Positions 10,856 to 22,448 of a DNA stretch of 64,000 nucleotides are shown piece after piece. The translations under genes were made by a program, and so were the position numbers. Positions within the stretch are counted from its first letter, which is position 1; every line of letters begins with the position of its first letter. Where the stretch lies: positions 1,798,001 to 1,862,000 of the forward strand of contig JARWIR010000051.1 of NCBI GenBank assembly GCA_029959085.1. Reading direction: 5' to 3'. Origin of the DNA: Nemophila menziesii. Lineage: Eukaryota; Streptophyta; Magnoliopsida; Boraginales; Hydrophyllaceae. The notes under the pieces are model-generated. The model was not told the origin of the DNA and did no database searches. It saw only the letters and a program-made list of their open reading frames with translations.

Positions 10856-11800
10856 TTACTTAACATTTGCCACATACCATTTGTAAGTATCAACAAGACC
10901 ATCACGAAGAGAGATTTTAGGCTCCCAACCCATTCCTAATAAATTAGAACTATCCATAAGCTTTCTGGGTGTTCCATCAGGCTTTGTTGGGTCCCACACA
11001 AGCTCCCCTTCAAATCCCACCACTTCCTTAACCAATTCAGCTAACTCCTTTATAGAAACCTCTTTTCCACTTCCTACATTCACATGCTCTAATCCACTGT
11101 AATTCTCCAACAAAAACACAACACTATCTGCTAGATCATCGACATGTAAGAACTCCCTTAATGGAGTTCCACGTCCCCACACCACTACTTTCTCGTCTTT
11201 TCTCAATTTCGCTTCGTGAAACCTCCTTAATAAAGCTGGTAACACGTGTGAGTTTTCCGGGTGGAAATTGTCGTTAGGGCCGTATAGATTTGTGGGCATA
11301 GCTGAAATAGCGTCAAAGTTGTGTTGAATTCTGTAAGCTTGGCATGTTTTGATACCCGCGATTTTGGCTATGGCGTACCATTCATTGGTGGGTTCTAATG
11401 GACCGGTTAAAAGAGCAGATTCAGGGATGGGTTGGGGAGCAAATTTGGGGTAAATGCAAGATGAGCCGAGGAAGAGAAGCTTTTTAACGCCGTGGGTATA
11501 GGCGGAAGTGATGACATTAGTTTGGATTTGGAGGTTAAGGGTGATGAAATCAGCTGGGTATGTGTTGTTAGCGTGGATGCCGCCTACTTTAGCGGCGGCG
11601 AGGATGACGTAATCAGGTTTGTCGGTGGAGAAAAGGGAATCTACTGCGGATTGATTTGTAAGGTCAACTTCGGAATGGGTGCGGAGGAGGAGATTGGTGT
11701 AGCCTAATTGTTGGAGACGCCTTACCACGGCGGAACCCACCAGACCACGGTGGCCGGCGACGAAGATTTTGGAAGATTTATCTATCGTCATAACGTACAC
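10856..11800 (-). CDS. GER1: GDP-L-fucose synthase (GDP-4-keto-6-deoxymannose 3,5-epimerase-4-reductase), 314 aa
   Basis: Converts GDP-4-keto-6-deoxy-D-mannose to GDP-L-fucose with NADPH, the last step of the de novo cytosolic pathway that supplies fucose for xyloglucan, pectin and glycoproteins. It is an extended short-chain dehydrogenase: a Rossmann GxxGxxG motif (G16, G19, G22), the serine motif LGSSCIYP (111-118), and YxxxK (Y142, K146). Length fits the plant family (about 310-330 aa). The gene is intronless, as the Arabidopsis GER1/GER2 genes are to my knowledge. The ATG at 11800 is the first in frame; Met4 is an alternative and leaves the Rossmann fold whole. No break is seen, so it is probably functional. 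GER1 versus GER2 cannot be separated; the symbol marks the family. Confidence 0.93.
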   Translation of the reverse strand: MYVMTIDKSSKIFVAGHRGLVGSAVVRRLQQLGYTNLLLRTHSEVDLTNQSAVDSLFSTDKPDYVILAAAKVGGIHANNTYPADFITLNLQIQTNVITSAYTHGVKKLLFLGSSCIYPKFAPQPIPESALLTGPLEPTNEWYAIAKIAGIKTCQAYRIQHNFDAISAMPTNLYGPNDNFHPENSHVLPALLRRFHEAKLRKDEKVVVWGRGTPLREFLHVDDLADSVVFLLENYSGLEHVNVGSGKEVSIKELAELVKEVVGFEGELVWDPTKPDGTPRKLMDSSNLLGMGWEPKISLRDGLVDTYKWYVANVK

Positions 11801-11884
11801 TACGCTGGATCTAATCTATTTTTAGTTTACACAATGAAATATGAATATAGATGGATATTTGGGTGTAGATGAGGGTAATTACTT

Positions 11885-12475
11885 CAGTACTTTTTTTGAT
11901 TTTCTTTTTTATCTACATTTCATAAAAAGTTTTTTTTATTATTTATAAAAAGAGATCAATATTTAATGGTAGGTCCACCTTATAAAAAATAATTCATTAT
12001 TTATGAGATTTTGGTTTCTCTATGTTTTTTTTTTCAGAAAGAATTTATTATTTCCATTTATATTAAATTATTATTAATGTACTTTTAACCAACTAAATAA
12101 ATAAAGTTAATGATAATAAACCATTGCTTATGATAATAATAAAATTTTAAAAATTAAATTAAGGTAAAATTAATAGAAAATATAAAAAAGTTTTTTGATA
12201 TCTTAGATAAACAATATTCTGTGAGTATTTATTTTTAAAAATTATAACAAACATTAATGGACGAAGAAAGTATTATTTATATTTTTATAATAATATACCT
12301 AGTACGATATTGTAAAAAATAAAGTTTTTCGGTATACTTTTTGATTTTCTTAATTATATTTTATAAAAAGTCACGTATATTATTTATGAAAAGTGATATT
12401 CATGTAATGATATGGACCACTTTATGAAAAATAATCTATCATTTATGAAAAAACATCTATATTATTTATGATAAT
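11885..12475. repeat. AT-rich spacer with a diverged direct repeat pair
   Basis: The stretches 11889-12010 and about 12335-12455 share a layout: TTTTTGATTTTCTT, then CATAAAAAGT or TATAAAAAGT, then a TTATTTATRAAAAG core, then GACCAC/TCCACC, then ATAATYYATCATTTATGA. They look like two old copies of one AT-rich repeat about 450 bp apart. No coding sequence. The first lies within about 100 bp upstream of the fucose synthase start, so it occupies the promoter side of that gene. Confidence 0.4.
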
Positions 12476-12499
12476 ATACCTAAAAATAATGATACATTA

Positions 12500-12712
12500 T
12501 TAGTGTCGGTTTGGAATTGATTATTTTAAAATTATATATGTTTTTTAATTAAAATTAAAATATTTATAAAAATAATTTAAAAAATATTTTGACATCTAAA
12601 ATTACTCTAAGTGATTATTTTAATAATTACTTATCTATTGTTTTTTCTAAAAATAATTTTAAAGATTTAAAGTATTTTATAGATCTAAAATCATTTCAAG
12701 TGCTTATATTAA
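12500..12712. mobile_element. Possible MITE fragment (GTTTGG... end)
   Basis: Begins with GTCGGTTTGGAATTG and holds TCATTTCAAGTGCTT near its right side, resembling the arms of the MITE at 15343-15573. Only one arm is clear, so it may be a truncated copy. Low confidence. Confidence 0.3.
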
Positions 12713-12717
12713 AAAGA

Positions 12718-12767
12718 GTAATGATATTTGTCACCCCTATTCCCTTCACCCTTTTATCACCCCCTAT
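12718..12767 (+). mobile_element. Single arm of the ATTTRTCACCCC MITE
   Basis: GTAATGATATTTGTCACCCC followed by TTCACCCTTTTATCACC matches the left arm of the complete copy at 12879-13050. The other arm is missing, so this is a partial or solo end about 110 bp from the full copy. Confidence 0.5.
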
Positions 12768-12878
12768 TAAAAAGCAATTCTAAAAGTGCAAGCATCGATT
12801 AAATGCAATTCTGCAAATACACCTAAGTATCGATTTTTGTGTTTTGATGGCTTAAGACAGCTTAGTTATATTTATGAG

Positions 12879-13050
12879 TAATGATATTTATCACCCCTTT
12901 TTTATTCACCCTTATATCACCTCCTATATGGAAGTTTTAAATACCAATCAGGATGTTTTTCTTTCCTAATTATTTTTTTATTTTTCCTTGATTTAATGAC
13001 ACATAAGGAGTGATACAAGGGTGAACCAAAAAAGGGTGACAAATATACTA
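12879..13050. mobile_element. MITE with about 40-bp terminal inverted repeats
   Basis: About 170 bp. The left arm (ATTTATCACCCCTTTTTT, TTCACCCTTATATCACC) pairs with the right arm (GGTGATACAAGGGTGAA type at 13012-13027 and AAAAAAGGGTGACAAAT). A second copy is at 47166-47342 and a half copy at 12718. It is non-coding. The target duplication is not clear, so the superfamily is open. Confidence 0.65.
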
Positions 13051-13169
13051 TATACGTAACTTCTTTACTATTCTACAAATTGAATCCTAATTTGTCAAAG
13101 CATTCGTAAATGCTTGTAAAATTCCTTAATACTGACATGGCCCTGTATCTTACTTTCTTTGCTAGTTGT

Positions 13170-14090
13170 CTGCCCAGGTATTGAGGTGCCAAGAAAAATG
13201 CTTGAAACGGATATATCCTACCTCTTCTAGCATCTGGTTAATCTAACTCAGCATTGGGTGTATCCTCCAACAAGATGTTGACACTAGCCAAATATCTTGA
13301 ATGAGCTCAAGGTTGTCCGAAAAGATTGACTTCTCTTCGTCTACAAAATCTTTGCACATCCCAGTTGCTTCTATTATAGCTTGCACTTTGCCTTCTAAAA
13401 TTGAGTCATAGAAAGTTGTCTTTAAATGTTCAATTTGTACTCCGTTTTTCCTATGGATCTGGACTATATCAATGCTCGTTGGATTGCATGGTTGATCAAA
13501 AGAGGCATCACATGTAAACACAATATTAGATTTTGTGCCTATTCCATTTTTTAGAGTTTGAACTTGATGATCATTATTAGATGGACTCTGAAAATAAGAT
13601 TCCAATTTGTTCCAAATAACTCTTTGACATAGATGTTGGTGGTAGTTATGATATCGTCTGAATTCATGTGTGTGCCATTATGTCTACTCTTCATCTTTGG
13701 CTTCCATATATTTCAAATCATAAGAAAAACATAAACATTTATAACTCTAGTTTCTCATCCTCCTTCCTCGTATGTTTGAATAATTTCCAAAATCCATTCA
13801 CCTCGTGTTATGGATTGATCTTGTTGTATTCTAATTTGGGGAGCCGGCCCAACCCATATTGACTAGCATAGAATGCACGCTAATAAGAGATGTTCCACCG
13901 TTTCTTCTCCATTATAACACCATAAACAATCTGTCGTAATATGACATTTTTTGTTTTCCAGGTTTCCCATAATAGGTATCGCATTATTGCAAGATTTCCA
14001 AATAAAATCCTTGATTTGGTTGGTAGGTTAGCTTTCCAAAAGTGGTCGAATCGTCCTATAACACCATGACTTTGGGGTAATCTTTCTTTC
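13170..14090 (-). pseudogene. Dead LINE ORF2 3' end (zf-RVT and RNase H)
   Basis: On the minus strand, 14060-13870 encodes a zf-RVT-like stretch with CLWCYNGEETVEHLLLAC, the zinc-binding signature after plant LINE reverse transcriptases. Further on, 13605-13243 (120 codons, open) resembles the RNase H domain, with IVFTCDASF around the first catalytic Asp, a degraded EGKVQAIIEA segment and a late FSDNLELI segment. The order zf-RVT then RNase H fits LINE ORF2. Stops and shifts separate the parts. No function is expected. Confidence 0.65.
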
Positions 14091-14254
14091 TTGACTTCTC
14101 ATCCTTCATAAAATCTCGTATCATCCAAGTACCTAAGAGTTGCACACTTAACACACAAATTACGCACAAATAGCTCTAAAAGTAACAATTCTCCAAACTA
14201 GACAAGAAATGAGAAACTATCTAATATAAGGAATAATCCCTCAAATAAGCACAA

Positions 14255-14554
14255 ATAACCCCTTAAAATATATCTCGTGACTAGATTAATATATCACAAA
14301 AAACTAGACATCAAGACCCCCAATTCAATGTTTTGTCGTCTCGGCAATATAAGAACTAAGTTTGGGCCTAAGTCAAACAAGTATAGAGGAGAGTATAATG
14401 TAAAGAATTACCCCAAAGAAACTAACTAACATGTATTATGTAATAACCCCTTAAAATATATCTCGTGACTAGATTAATATATCACAAAAAGTAGACATCA
14501 AGACCCCCAACTCAATGTTTTGTCGTCTCGGCAATATAAGAACTAAGTTAGGGT
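14255..14554 (-). repeat. Duplicated Athila polypurine/LTR boundary
   Basis: Two 112-bp near-identical direct copies (14255-14366 and 14443-14554), 188 bp apart. Each holds, on the minus strand, the polypurine tract (TTGAGTTGGGGGTCT or TTGAATTGGGGGTCT) followed by TGATGTCT, which is the start of an Athila LTR, cut off after a few bases. Sequence on the right matches the start of the Athila 3' internal region (CGAGACGACAAA). It is a remnant of an old Athila end that was locally duplicated after truncation. Confidence 0.6.
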
Positions 14555-15275
14555 CTATTTAATTTAATGTTTCTGGTAGTTTTTTCCTTTTTGTTTTGAT
14601 ACTAATTGAGTGGTTGCGTGTAATTAGGATGTTAGTTTTGGCAAGTCAAAAGTCATTAAGTAGAGTAAAAGGACATTCCAGACTTTTTGGGTGAGTTGGA
14701 TTTGCTGGCATTTCACAATAGTCTGTGAATTATATGAGTCAATCATCCTAATATAATGGACCAAATAAGTTATTTATTCTATTCTAATATTATTCTATTT
14801 TCAATTCTATTCTATAATAATGGAGCGGAACTTTTGCTATCTCGGGAAAAAGAATAACTCAACAAATATGGAAGAATGAATATAAAGCATGGATAGATTA
14901 AGAATAAACGCACTCCAACGAAGATTTTGTTGTGCCAACTCCCCTTTCATACATAATATTAATACTCTATACTCTATAGTATACATTATAATACACTTTT
15001 CTACTATTTCCTTTTTTTGGTCGATACACTTTTCTACTTAAATAACATACTAGTCGTATTAATCAACTAAAACTTCTTTTCTTGTATAGTATCATGTATG
15101 TGTGTTGCACACATCTCCACTAAAGCTCTCGAATAATATACTATGTGTCTCCCTGAAAAGTATCACTCACTTTCACCACTGGTTTTCCACACTTGTTCAT
15201 CATCACTCACGGAATCGGCCTTTACCGGATTTGTTGGTTCAGTACTTTTAAAATAACAGTTATTATATATCTAAA
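14555..15275. other. Spacer, nothing recognised
   Basis: AT-rich, no long ORF, no repeat or RNA gene that I can name. It ends at the 13-bp target duplication GTATACAATATTA (15276-15288) of the LINE that follows. Confidence 0.4.
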
Positions 15276-15342
15276 GTATACAATATTATATGAATAAAAT
15301 ATGTATCTTATAAAAGGGAAGCAAATAATAAGTCAAATGAGA

Positions 15343-15573
15343 GTTCCGTTTGAAAGTGTTTATTTTAGAGTAAAAAAACGCTTTTGGAATAAAATTCAAA
15401 ATTTAAAAAAATTATTAAAAATTATTTTGAAATCTAAAATTATTGAAAGTGCTTTTTTCAAGAAGCACATATTTGGTGCTTCTAAAAAAAGTGCTTTTCA
15501 AGGTTAAAAAAACTTTTAAAATACTAGAAGCACTTTTACGTGCTTCTCCAAAAAAACACTTCCAAACGGGCAC
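15343..15573. mobile_element. MITE with CCGTTTGRAAGTGTTT ends
   Basis: About 230 bp. The left end GTTCCGTTTGAAAGTGTTT pairs with the right end, whose reverse complement is GTGCCCGTTTGGAAGTGTTT. Inner copies of AAGTGCTTTT and AAGCACTTTT give more inverted repeats. No ORF of interest and no clear target duplication. It sits in the 5' UTR of LINE L2, so it inserted there or marks a composite 5' end. Confidence 0.6.
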
Positions 15574-16254
15574 TTAACATCCTTTGCCTTCTCTCTAGGG
15601 TTACTAACTAGTTTTCTTTCTCTCTCTAGGTTTCTCTTTGGTTTTCCGGCAGCTTTTTACTTATTTTCCTACCGTTTCTTCTTTCTCTCTCGTTGATCTT
15701 ACTGTGATTCCACACTGGTTTCACGAGCAGGATTGATTGTTCTTTTTACTTTTCTTTGCTACTATTTCTTTTCTCATCTCCTCACTCTTTTCTTACCTAG
15801 ACATTAAACCAAACACTTTACCTTCAAGTCAATCTACCTCACGAGATTGACTAACTGACACCAAAAAAAGCAAATAAAAAGAAAATAAATAGTATAGAGG
15901 AGGTTACAGAGGTCCTGTGTACTTCAAAAACCCTGAGTTCTGGTTATGGTCAAAGATCTGGGGGTGAAAAGGCTAAGATTAGCATTACACCTCTTAGATC
16001 TGGAAATGGGGGAATTATTACAGACAAAAATTCAAACACCCATAAAATTACATCAGTTCCGAGTAGTAATATTACACATATGGAGGCATTCCCTACTCTA
16101 CAACAACTAGAAAAGTACATCTAAGAAAGATGAAATTATCACTGAAGAGTTTATTCCAAAACCTAGCTCAGAATTGGTAAATTCACCTTCATCATTGCTA
16201 GGTGGGACCTCAGCCACGGTTACAACAGCTGAAGTGTCCCCTCGTAAGACTTGA

Positions 16255-17241
16255 TCCACGTTTTTTTATGGTGAAATCAGAGAATCAGTCCAGCTTGAAT
16301 ATGTGAAACCAGATCTGAGAAATGGGAGAATAACAGTTACTCCATCTACCCAAATCAAAGAGGATGGTTGTAAAGCCTGGAAAACAAGTTTGGTGGGTCA
16401 GTTTTTGGATAAACCCCCACCATTTTACATGATTAAGTATATGGCAGATACATTATGGAAAAAAAATGGAAAAGTACAAATAAGTACCTTTGAGCAAGGC
16501 CTTTATGTGTTCAAATTAGAAACTGAGGAGGCTTGTTTTAATGTAATGGGAGAATTATGGCATGTTAACAACAAACCTCTCATATTGAGAAGATGGAAGC
16601 CAAATACTCATTTTGAGAAGTTTAGAATTGATAAGGTCCCAGTTTGGGTGAAATTAAAGAAGATACCAGGTGAATTATGGAATAAAGCTGGGCTAAGTGT
16701 TGTTGCTAGTTCCTTGGGCAAACCTTTGCAAATGGATGACATCACAGCCAATCATACTAGACTGAGTTATGCAAGGGTCTGTGTTGAAATGGACCTCAAT
16801 GCAGAAATCATAGAGAATTTTGATATAGATATGGGAAATAACCAAATTGAAACTGTTGAAGTGGAATATAGTTGGAAACCAGTCCTTTGTAAAACTTGTA
16901 ACATCTTGGGACACACTGATAGTACCTGTAGAAACAAAAAGAAAGTTTGGGTTGAGAAATCTACTACTAATAAGGAAAATGAAACTCAAAACTTACCTCT
17001 GCCAGTGGGTCAAAAAGAGAACAATAAAAATAATGGGGAAACATGGACACAAGTTGTTAATAGAAGGGCTACTTCACCTCCATCCCAAAATAATGGGGGA
17101 AATAATATAGCATCAACTTTTAACAGTTTCAAATTTCTTAATCAACAGAATGAGGACATTTATAACATGGTTAAGGAAATTATCTCAGTTAACACTATGG
17201 AGGTAGTGCAAGAGAAGCCTCCTGATCCACATCTTACATGA
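16255..17241 (+). pseudogene. LINE L2 ORF1, DUF4283 and zinc knuckle, N-terminus broken
   Basis: The open part starts after an in-frame TGA at 16252-16254 and runs to the TGA at 17239-17241. It encodes a DUF4283-like domain (WHVNNKPLILRRWKP) and a CX2CX4HX4C knuckle (CKTCNILGHTDSTC at about 16890-16931). Upstream of 16252 the same frame still looks like ORF1 (16147-16251) but has further stops, so the original start is lost. The end overlaps ORF2 as ATGA (17238-17241). Expected role: RNA binding in the LINE RNP. Confidence 0.75.
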
Positions 17242-17701
17242 TTATTACATGGAATGTAAGAGGAATAAATAATAAACTCAAACAATTTAATTGTTTGAAG
17301 TATGTTAATAAATTTAATGTTAGCTTGTTTAGTTTAATTGAAACTAAGGTTAAGCCTCATAAAGCCAAGAGTATTTGGGACTCAGGGTTCAATAAATGGG
17401 AAGTAGCACACAATTACAACCATCATGAACTTGGAAGAATATGGACTTTCTAGGATAAGAAAGTTTTTAATGTTACAGTCATTGATAAAACTAGCCAGGC
17501 AATGCTTTGCAAGGTAGTTATAATTAAAACTCAGACTGTATTTTTTTACTCTCCAATATATGTCTTGAATAAACCTGAAGAAAGGCAAATTCTATGGGAT
17601 ACTTTGAGAAGTTTGGAAGGGACAGTTAATAAATCCCCTTGGACTATTCAAGGTGATTTTAATGAAGTTATGGAAATAAATGAGAGACTAAATGGGACAG
17701 T

Positions 17702-19257
17702 TGGTGGTCCTTTGTGTGTTCTAAAATAAATGCAAAAGTAATCGAACCACAACCGCAAGTGTACGGTTGTCCCAAGTAGTAATAAGTGATTCTAGGATCG
17801 TTCGCAGGGACGGTTTGGTTAACTACAATGCTTATCGAATAATGAATGGTTGCACTTAGGAAAGCAAATAAAGATATAATGATTGATTGTTTGTTTTTAT
17901 TATTTCTAAGTAATGAAAGACTAAGTGGAAAATGCAATTAAATACTAAGACGCAAGTAAATAAATGTGAAACGCAAATATGAGAAGGTAGCACTTGAGAA
18001 CGCAAGGGATCCTCCTAATCCTATTTCATAACATATGTTGTTTAAGGATTAAATCGGTCAATTACAATGGTCGGGATTCTAAATTCCTTATACCCCCGCC
18101 AGGGTGGACTATAAGGCTATCCTAGAGTGTCACTAGTCCCGTCAGGGTAAATATGATCCACTTTTAGATGATTAAGTAATTTACCACATTGGCCCTAAAA
18201 TTAGATAAGTTTGTCAGAATCAATAGCTTCTATTTTAGATTGGATAATTAATTCCGTACCTAAACCCTCCGTCAGGATGATCCACACGCCACATATGTGG
18301 AATAGCCTAGATACTAATACCTGTTCTTAGTTCATGACTCCAAAAACAGTAAATAATCTCAATTTATCGAAAAGAGTAAAAGACCCAATTTAATTTAATT
18401 TAACAAAAATCCAAATTCAGACATAGAAATTCAATAGAATTGGGATTCACCCATAAAGCATTCTCAAGTACTATGAAGAAATTAGCTCATACTAATTAGA
18501 AAGAAAACTAAATAAAAATAAATTGAATTCATATTGTTTTACAGAATTAAAAATAAGAAAGACCTAATTTCCGGAATTGGATTTGGCTGAGAATGGAGAT
18601 ATAGACTCTCTCCAGCTTCTTCTTCTTCCTTCTGCTTCTTCTCTCTTGATGTTTTATTTTGTAAAAAGTGAATTGTGTGAAAAATAGAATTCAAGAGCTC
18701 CTTTTATAAGGTGAAATTCGGATTAGGCCTTGGACCTAAGAATAAAACACTAATTAAATGTCCAAGCCCATTTTCTAAGCCCAAAATCCCGTAACTGCTG
18801 CACCACCTTCACTAAAACGGCTCTAGCCGATTCGTTATAACTCCGATTGACCTGAAATCACTTGTTAAATTTTAACTCGATAAGGAACATATTCTCTTCA
18901 AAGGTCAGCGGCTAAATCATCTCTTAAGTGCCTCGAAATCAGCAATATTTGGCCTGTTTTCCAGATTTGCAGCTCTAAAATAAAATTCTTTCGGGATTTG
19001 TCTTCACGCTTTGACTCCTTTTCACGATCTTTGACTCTCTTCTCGGATTCCTTTCCTAGCTAATATTCAAAACCTACAAACTTTTCACTAAAAAACACAA
19101 GATTACCCGCAAAAGTTTAATAAATCAAAAATACTAGAAATAAAATAGGAATTCCGGATTATTGCATTTTTAACTCAAAAGTCTATCAAAATATTAATTA
19201 AACATAAAAAATGATGTCTCCAAAGGGTCGAAAATAAGAACAATTAGGGAGACATCA
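17702..19257 (-). repeat. 3' LTR of the Athila element
   Basis: 1556 bp, with sense ends TGATGTCTCC and GGACCACCA. Near-identical to 28974-30531; for example it has 8 extra bases in the T-rich run near 17890. The 46-bp inverted repeat is at 19212-19257. It carries the CACCCTGRCGGGG-type cassette at about 18090-18275. Confidence 0.95.
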
Positions 19258-19273
19258 AGACCCCCAACTCAAA
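19258..19273 (-). other. Polypurine tract of the Athila element
   Basis: In sense TTTGAGTTGGGGGTCT, directly before the 3' LTR; identical to the tract at 4916-4931. It primes plus-strand synthesis. Confidence 0.9.
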
Positions 19274-20781
19274 CCGTTGTCGTCCCGACAAAGTAAAACA
19301 AAACAAAGGGGTAGAAGTAAACGTAAGAACAAGTAGAAGCTAGCAAATACACCTAAAGCAAGTCTTAAGATAAATCTCATATAGCAAACTCTAGAAACTA
19401 ATATACACATACATCTATAATGCAAAATCAAACACAAATAATCTCAATCATAAAATTAAAGGCGCAATGCTTGAAGATTACACTTGTACTCATCTCTGTA
19501 TGATGGCTATAGGGTGTTCCTCAATCCTAAATCGCTTTGAACGCTCCACCTAGTATATTCCCTATCAACAAAATCATAAATTTACTATATACTTAGGAAT
19601 CACGAGGTCTTTATGGTTTTAATAATGGCTTAAGGACGGTGTGGATGTTTATTTGGTAAAGTTGAAGTGATCTTTTGGCTCTCTCCTCACTTAGCATCAA
19701 CAAATGTCCTCGAGCTTGAGTTTACGCTAAAAAAAAATGTTCTCACTCACCCATTTACGCAACAACTTAGCGTCCCATGTCTAACCACTATAAATAAGAT
19801 GACTTTCAGAAAATTTCCACTTTGCCGGATGTTTTATTCATTCATATTTTTCTTTTTTCTTTTCTTTTCTCTTTTTTTTCTTTCTTTTTGTACAGACGCA
19901 AACCGGGTTCCCAGTTTTGTGAAATACGGGTACCCGGATTCTACTGTATGAATTTTTGAAATTTTTCATTTTTTCTTTCTTTTTCATTTTTTTTATTCCC
20001 AGTAAAGGGTTACAAGTATATATCATCTGCAATTGTGCTACAATACAAAGCACATCAATCCCAACCCATTAAATTCCCCATCAGTGGACCCACCACCCCA
20101 AACACAAGCTCGAGACATGTCTCAGGATTGTGATTCAAGTGAGGGTCATATGGTCATGCCTAATAATCTAAGGGATAATGGCTTATATCGTGGCTACAAA
20201 GAAAAGGTTAAAGGCTCAAAGTGGGCTAAGACAGATAATAATCAATACAAGGGATAGAAGGCTAAAAGGTTACAAATGACTGTCAAAGAACTGCCCCTAT
20301 CATTTTCCTAAGTACATAGCTTGTCTTTAGTTCATATGTAGGTGGGTTCTCTACTAATTAGGATTTCACGTTCTACACACCAAACATATTCCTTAAGTAC
20401 AAGCTTACTTCATTTGCATTGTTCATTAATTTTTCCTATTAATTACCTATGTTTGCATGCAATTCTAAATGCGTTTTATATCAATCCCTAAAGTCCACTA
20501 TTTACTATCATAGATTCATCAAAAGTATGCTTAAAGGGATATTTAAAATTTTCTACAGTCAGACGCAACTCTGAAAATTATTTTATTGAAAGCAAATAAA
20601 ACACATAACACATAAAAACTGGGATGAGGCAACGAACCCCACCCCAAACTCAAAAATGAGTCGTGACCCCACGACTCGAAAAGACTCAATAAAGCATTTA
20701 AACTAATCTACACTAAAAGGAAGGATTAGAAAATGTATCTTAACCAGCGCGTGGCTGGTTACCGGTGTTGCGTTCTGGACC
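19274..20781 (-). other. Athila 3' non-coding region
   Basis: No ORF of the element is visible. In sense the region contains purine-rich tracts (opposite the T/C-rich runs 19845-19890 and 19965-20000), one outlying copy of the paired-palindrome motif (19899-19936), and the segment 20080-20330 that is conserved in the truncated relative at 3840-4085. Conservation between copies of such a long non-coding stretch suggests it matters for RNA function or packaging, by inference. Confidence 0.6.
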
Positions 20782-22059
20782 TTAATCTCGCGTAGCAGCA
20801 TCATAAATCGCGTTTTGAAGTGTGTTTACGCCTAAGATCAAAGTTCGAAGAAGGTCCAATTCTCTTGTAACGTTTCCTAAGGTAGCAATCATCTTCTCTT
20901 GATTCTCTTCCAACACTTTTATCTTCGATTCCAACTCAGGAACAGTCTTCGCTTTCTTGGATGGAGGAGCTCTAGGAGTTTTCGTTGCTCGTGGTGCTTC
21001 ATCATGGATATTCTGAATCGTACTCAATGCCATGCTCACACCAACTGAAACACCGTCAATATCTGCGTTCCTACGCGGAATCTTTGCGTCTAGGCACAAA
21101 GTAGTGATAGTACAAGGGAACTTGAGATTTTGTTGTTTCATTGGAGATTTCGCGAATTCCATGATTGTGTCATAAATAATTTTAGCAACGTCTATTGGTT
21201 TCTCCTCCAAAACACACTTGATGAAAATTATATGTTCCTTCTTCAACTCGGATGTGTGTTTAATTCCAAAGAAAGTAGGGATTATGAAACGAGACCAAAC
21301 CTTCGCACGAGGTGTCAAATTACTACTGTAAAACTGTCGAGGATACCTTTCTCCTTCAGGAATTGGGCTAGCCCCATTAACAAGCACGGTCCCCCAAAGG
21401 GATTCATAATCGAAAGAAGGGTCATTAAGGGTTTCTTCCAATGGACATAATCCATAAAAGTTGGGTAATTTCAAAGATTTCCGAATAAGTTCAATAGAGA
21501 AAGGAACTACCTTTTTGTGAGTTTCAATTGCCTCACAGGAAATAGCTAATCCTTCATAAAATTCTCACACAAAAGTAGGAATAAACTCAAGCTTCCTTTC
21601 TCTTAATTCTTTCCAACCAAACTTGTCACAAGCCACAACATATTCCTTGTGAGCACTACTCATAATACCCTTAGGAAAGTTCGTCTCCTCACCAAACTTC
21701 AAAAATTCAATTCTTTCACAAACTTGGTCATTCCAAGAAGTATAAACCCTCTTTGGCTTGTGGGCCCACATCTTCATTCGCGGGGGTTTCTGTTGAACTG
21801 GTACCTCCGGAACTTCTTGTTCTGTTTCATCCTTAATTTTCTGTGCAATCTCATCTTCATGTTCTTCCTCACTTTCTGGCTCGCCAATTAATCTTCTCTT
21901 TTGACCTGTGATTTCTTTTCTCTTGGGAGCAAGCTTAACTTCATCAATTTTTCGTTTAGGACGCGAATCAGGAATATCAATAGTTTGTTCTTGGGAACCA
22001 CCAATGGTGGTTTTCTTTCTAGGAGCAGTTCTTCAGAAATCACCGGTTCTATTAGTCAT
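20782..22059 (-). pseudogene. Athila env-position ORF, 'putative plant transposon protein' family
   Basis: One frame of 426 codons from ATG 22059-22057, broken by TGA at codon 9 (22035-22033) and TGA at codon 165 (21567-21565). The second reads as a likely Arg CGA to TGA change (V-stop-EFY). The N-terminal third is charged and disordered, with Lys/Arg and Glu runs. Residues about 120-330 match the protein found downstream of pol in Athila and related elements (WSRFIIPTFFGIKH, ITTLCLDAKIP). The end is a coiled coil (ELESKIKVLEENQEKM). I see no signal peptide or membrane segment, so an envelope role is not supported by the sequence. Function unknown. Confidence 0.75.
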
Positions 22060-22448
22060 CTCTTTCCATTCCAAACTCAAAACTTCAAATAGTGAGAAAC
22101 TAGAGAAAAGTTTAGAAATTGGATGTTCTGAGGCTTAGGAATTGAAGAACAAGGTGGAATATGAGATGGGTATTGTTCAATTTGAATGGGAGAAGAAAGA
22201 ATTGGGTTTAATTTAAGGATTGGATGAAGAAAACTCTTTGGGAAAAACTAAGGATTTGATGATATTTTGGAGAGGAGGTGAGTTGATCTTGTGTTTTTGT
22301 GGTGAAAGAGGGTAGGATTTGATGATATATAAAGGTGTTAATGATGATTTTCGGAGGTGGGGAGGCTATTGGTGCGTTTTAGGTAAAAACTTGCAGAAGA
22401 GGCTAAGAAAACTAGGTTAAAACACTCAAAACCGCCTCTCACAGTTGA
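22060..22448 (-). other. Leader before the env-position ORF
   Basis: About 390 bp between the palindrome cluster and the ATG of the env-position ORF. In sense it is pyrimidine-rich and carries no ORF. It may hold a splice acceptor or promoter for that ORF; I cannot pick one with confidence. Confidence 0.35.

Noticed and set aside
10580..10905. Two hydrophobic minus-strand ORFs downstream of the fucose synthase
   Set aside because: They lie in the AT-rich 3' UTR side of the gene and overlap each other and the coding sequence in other frames.
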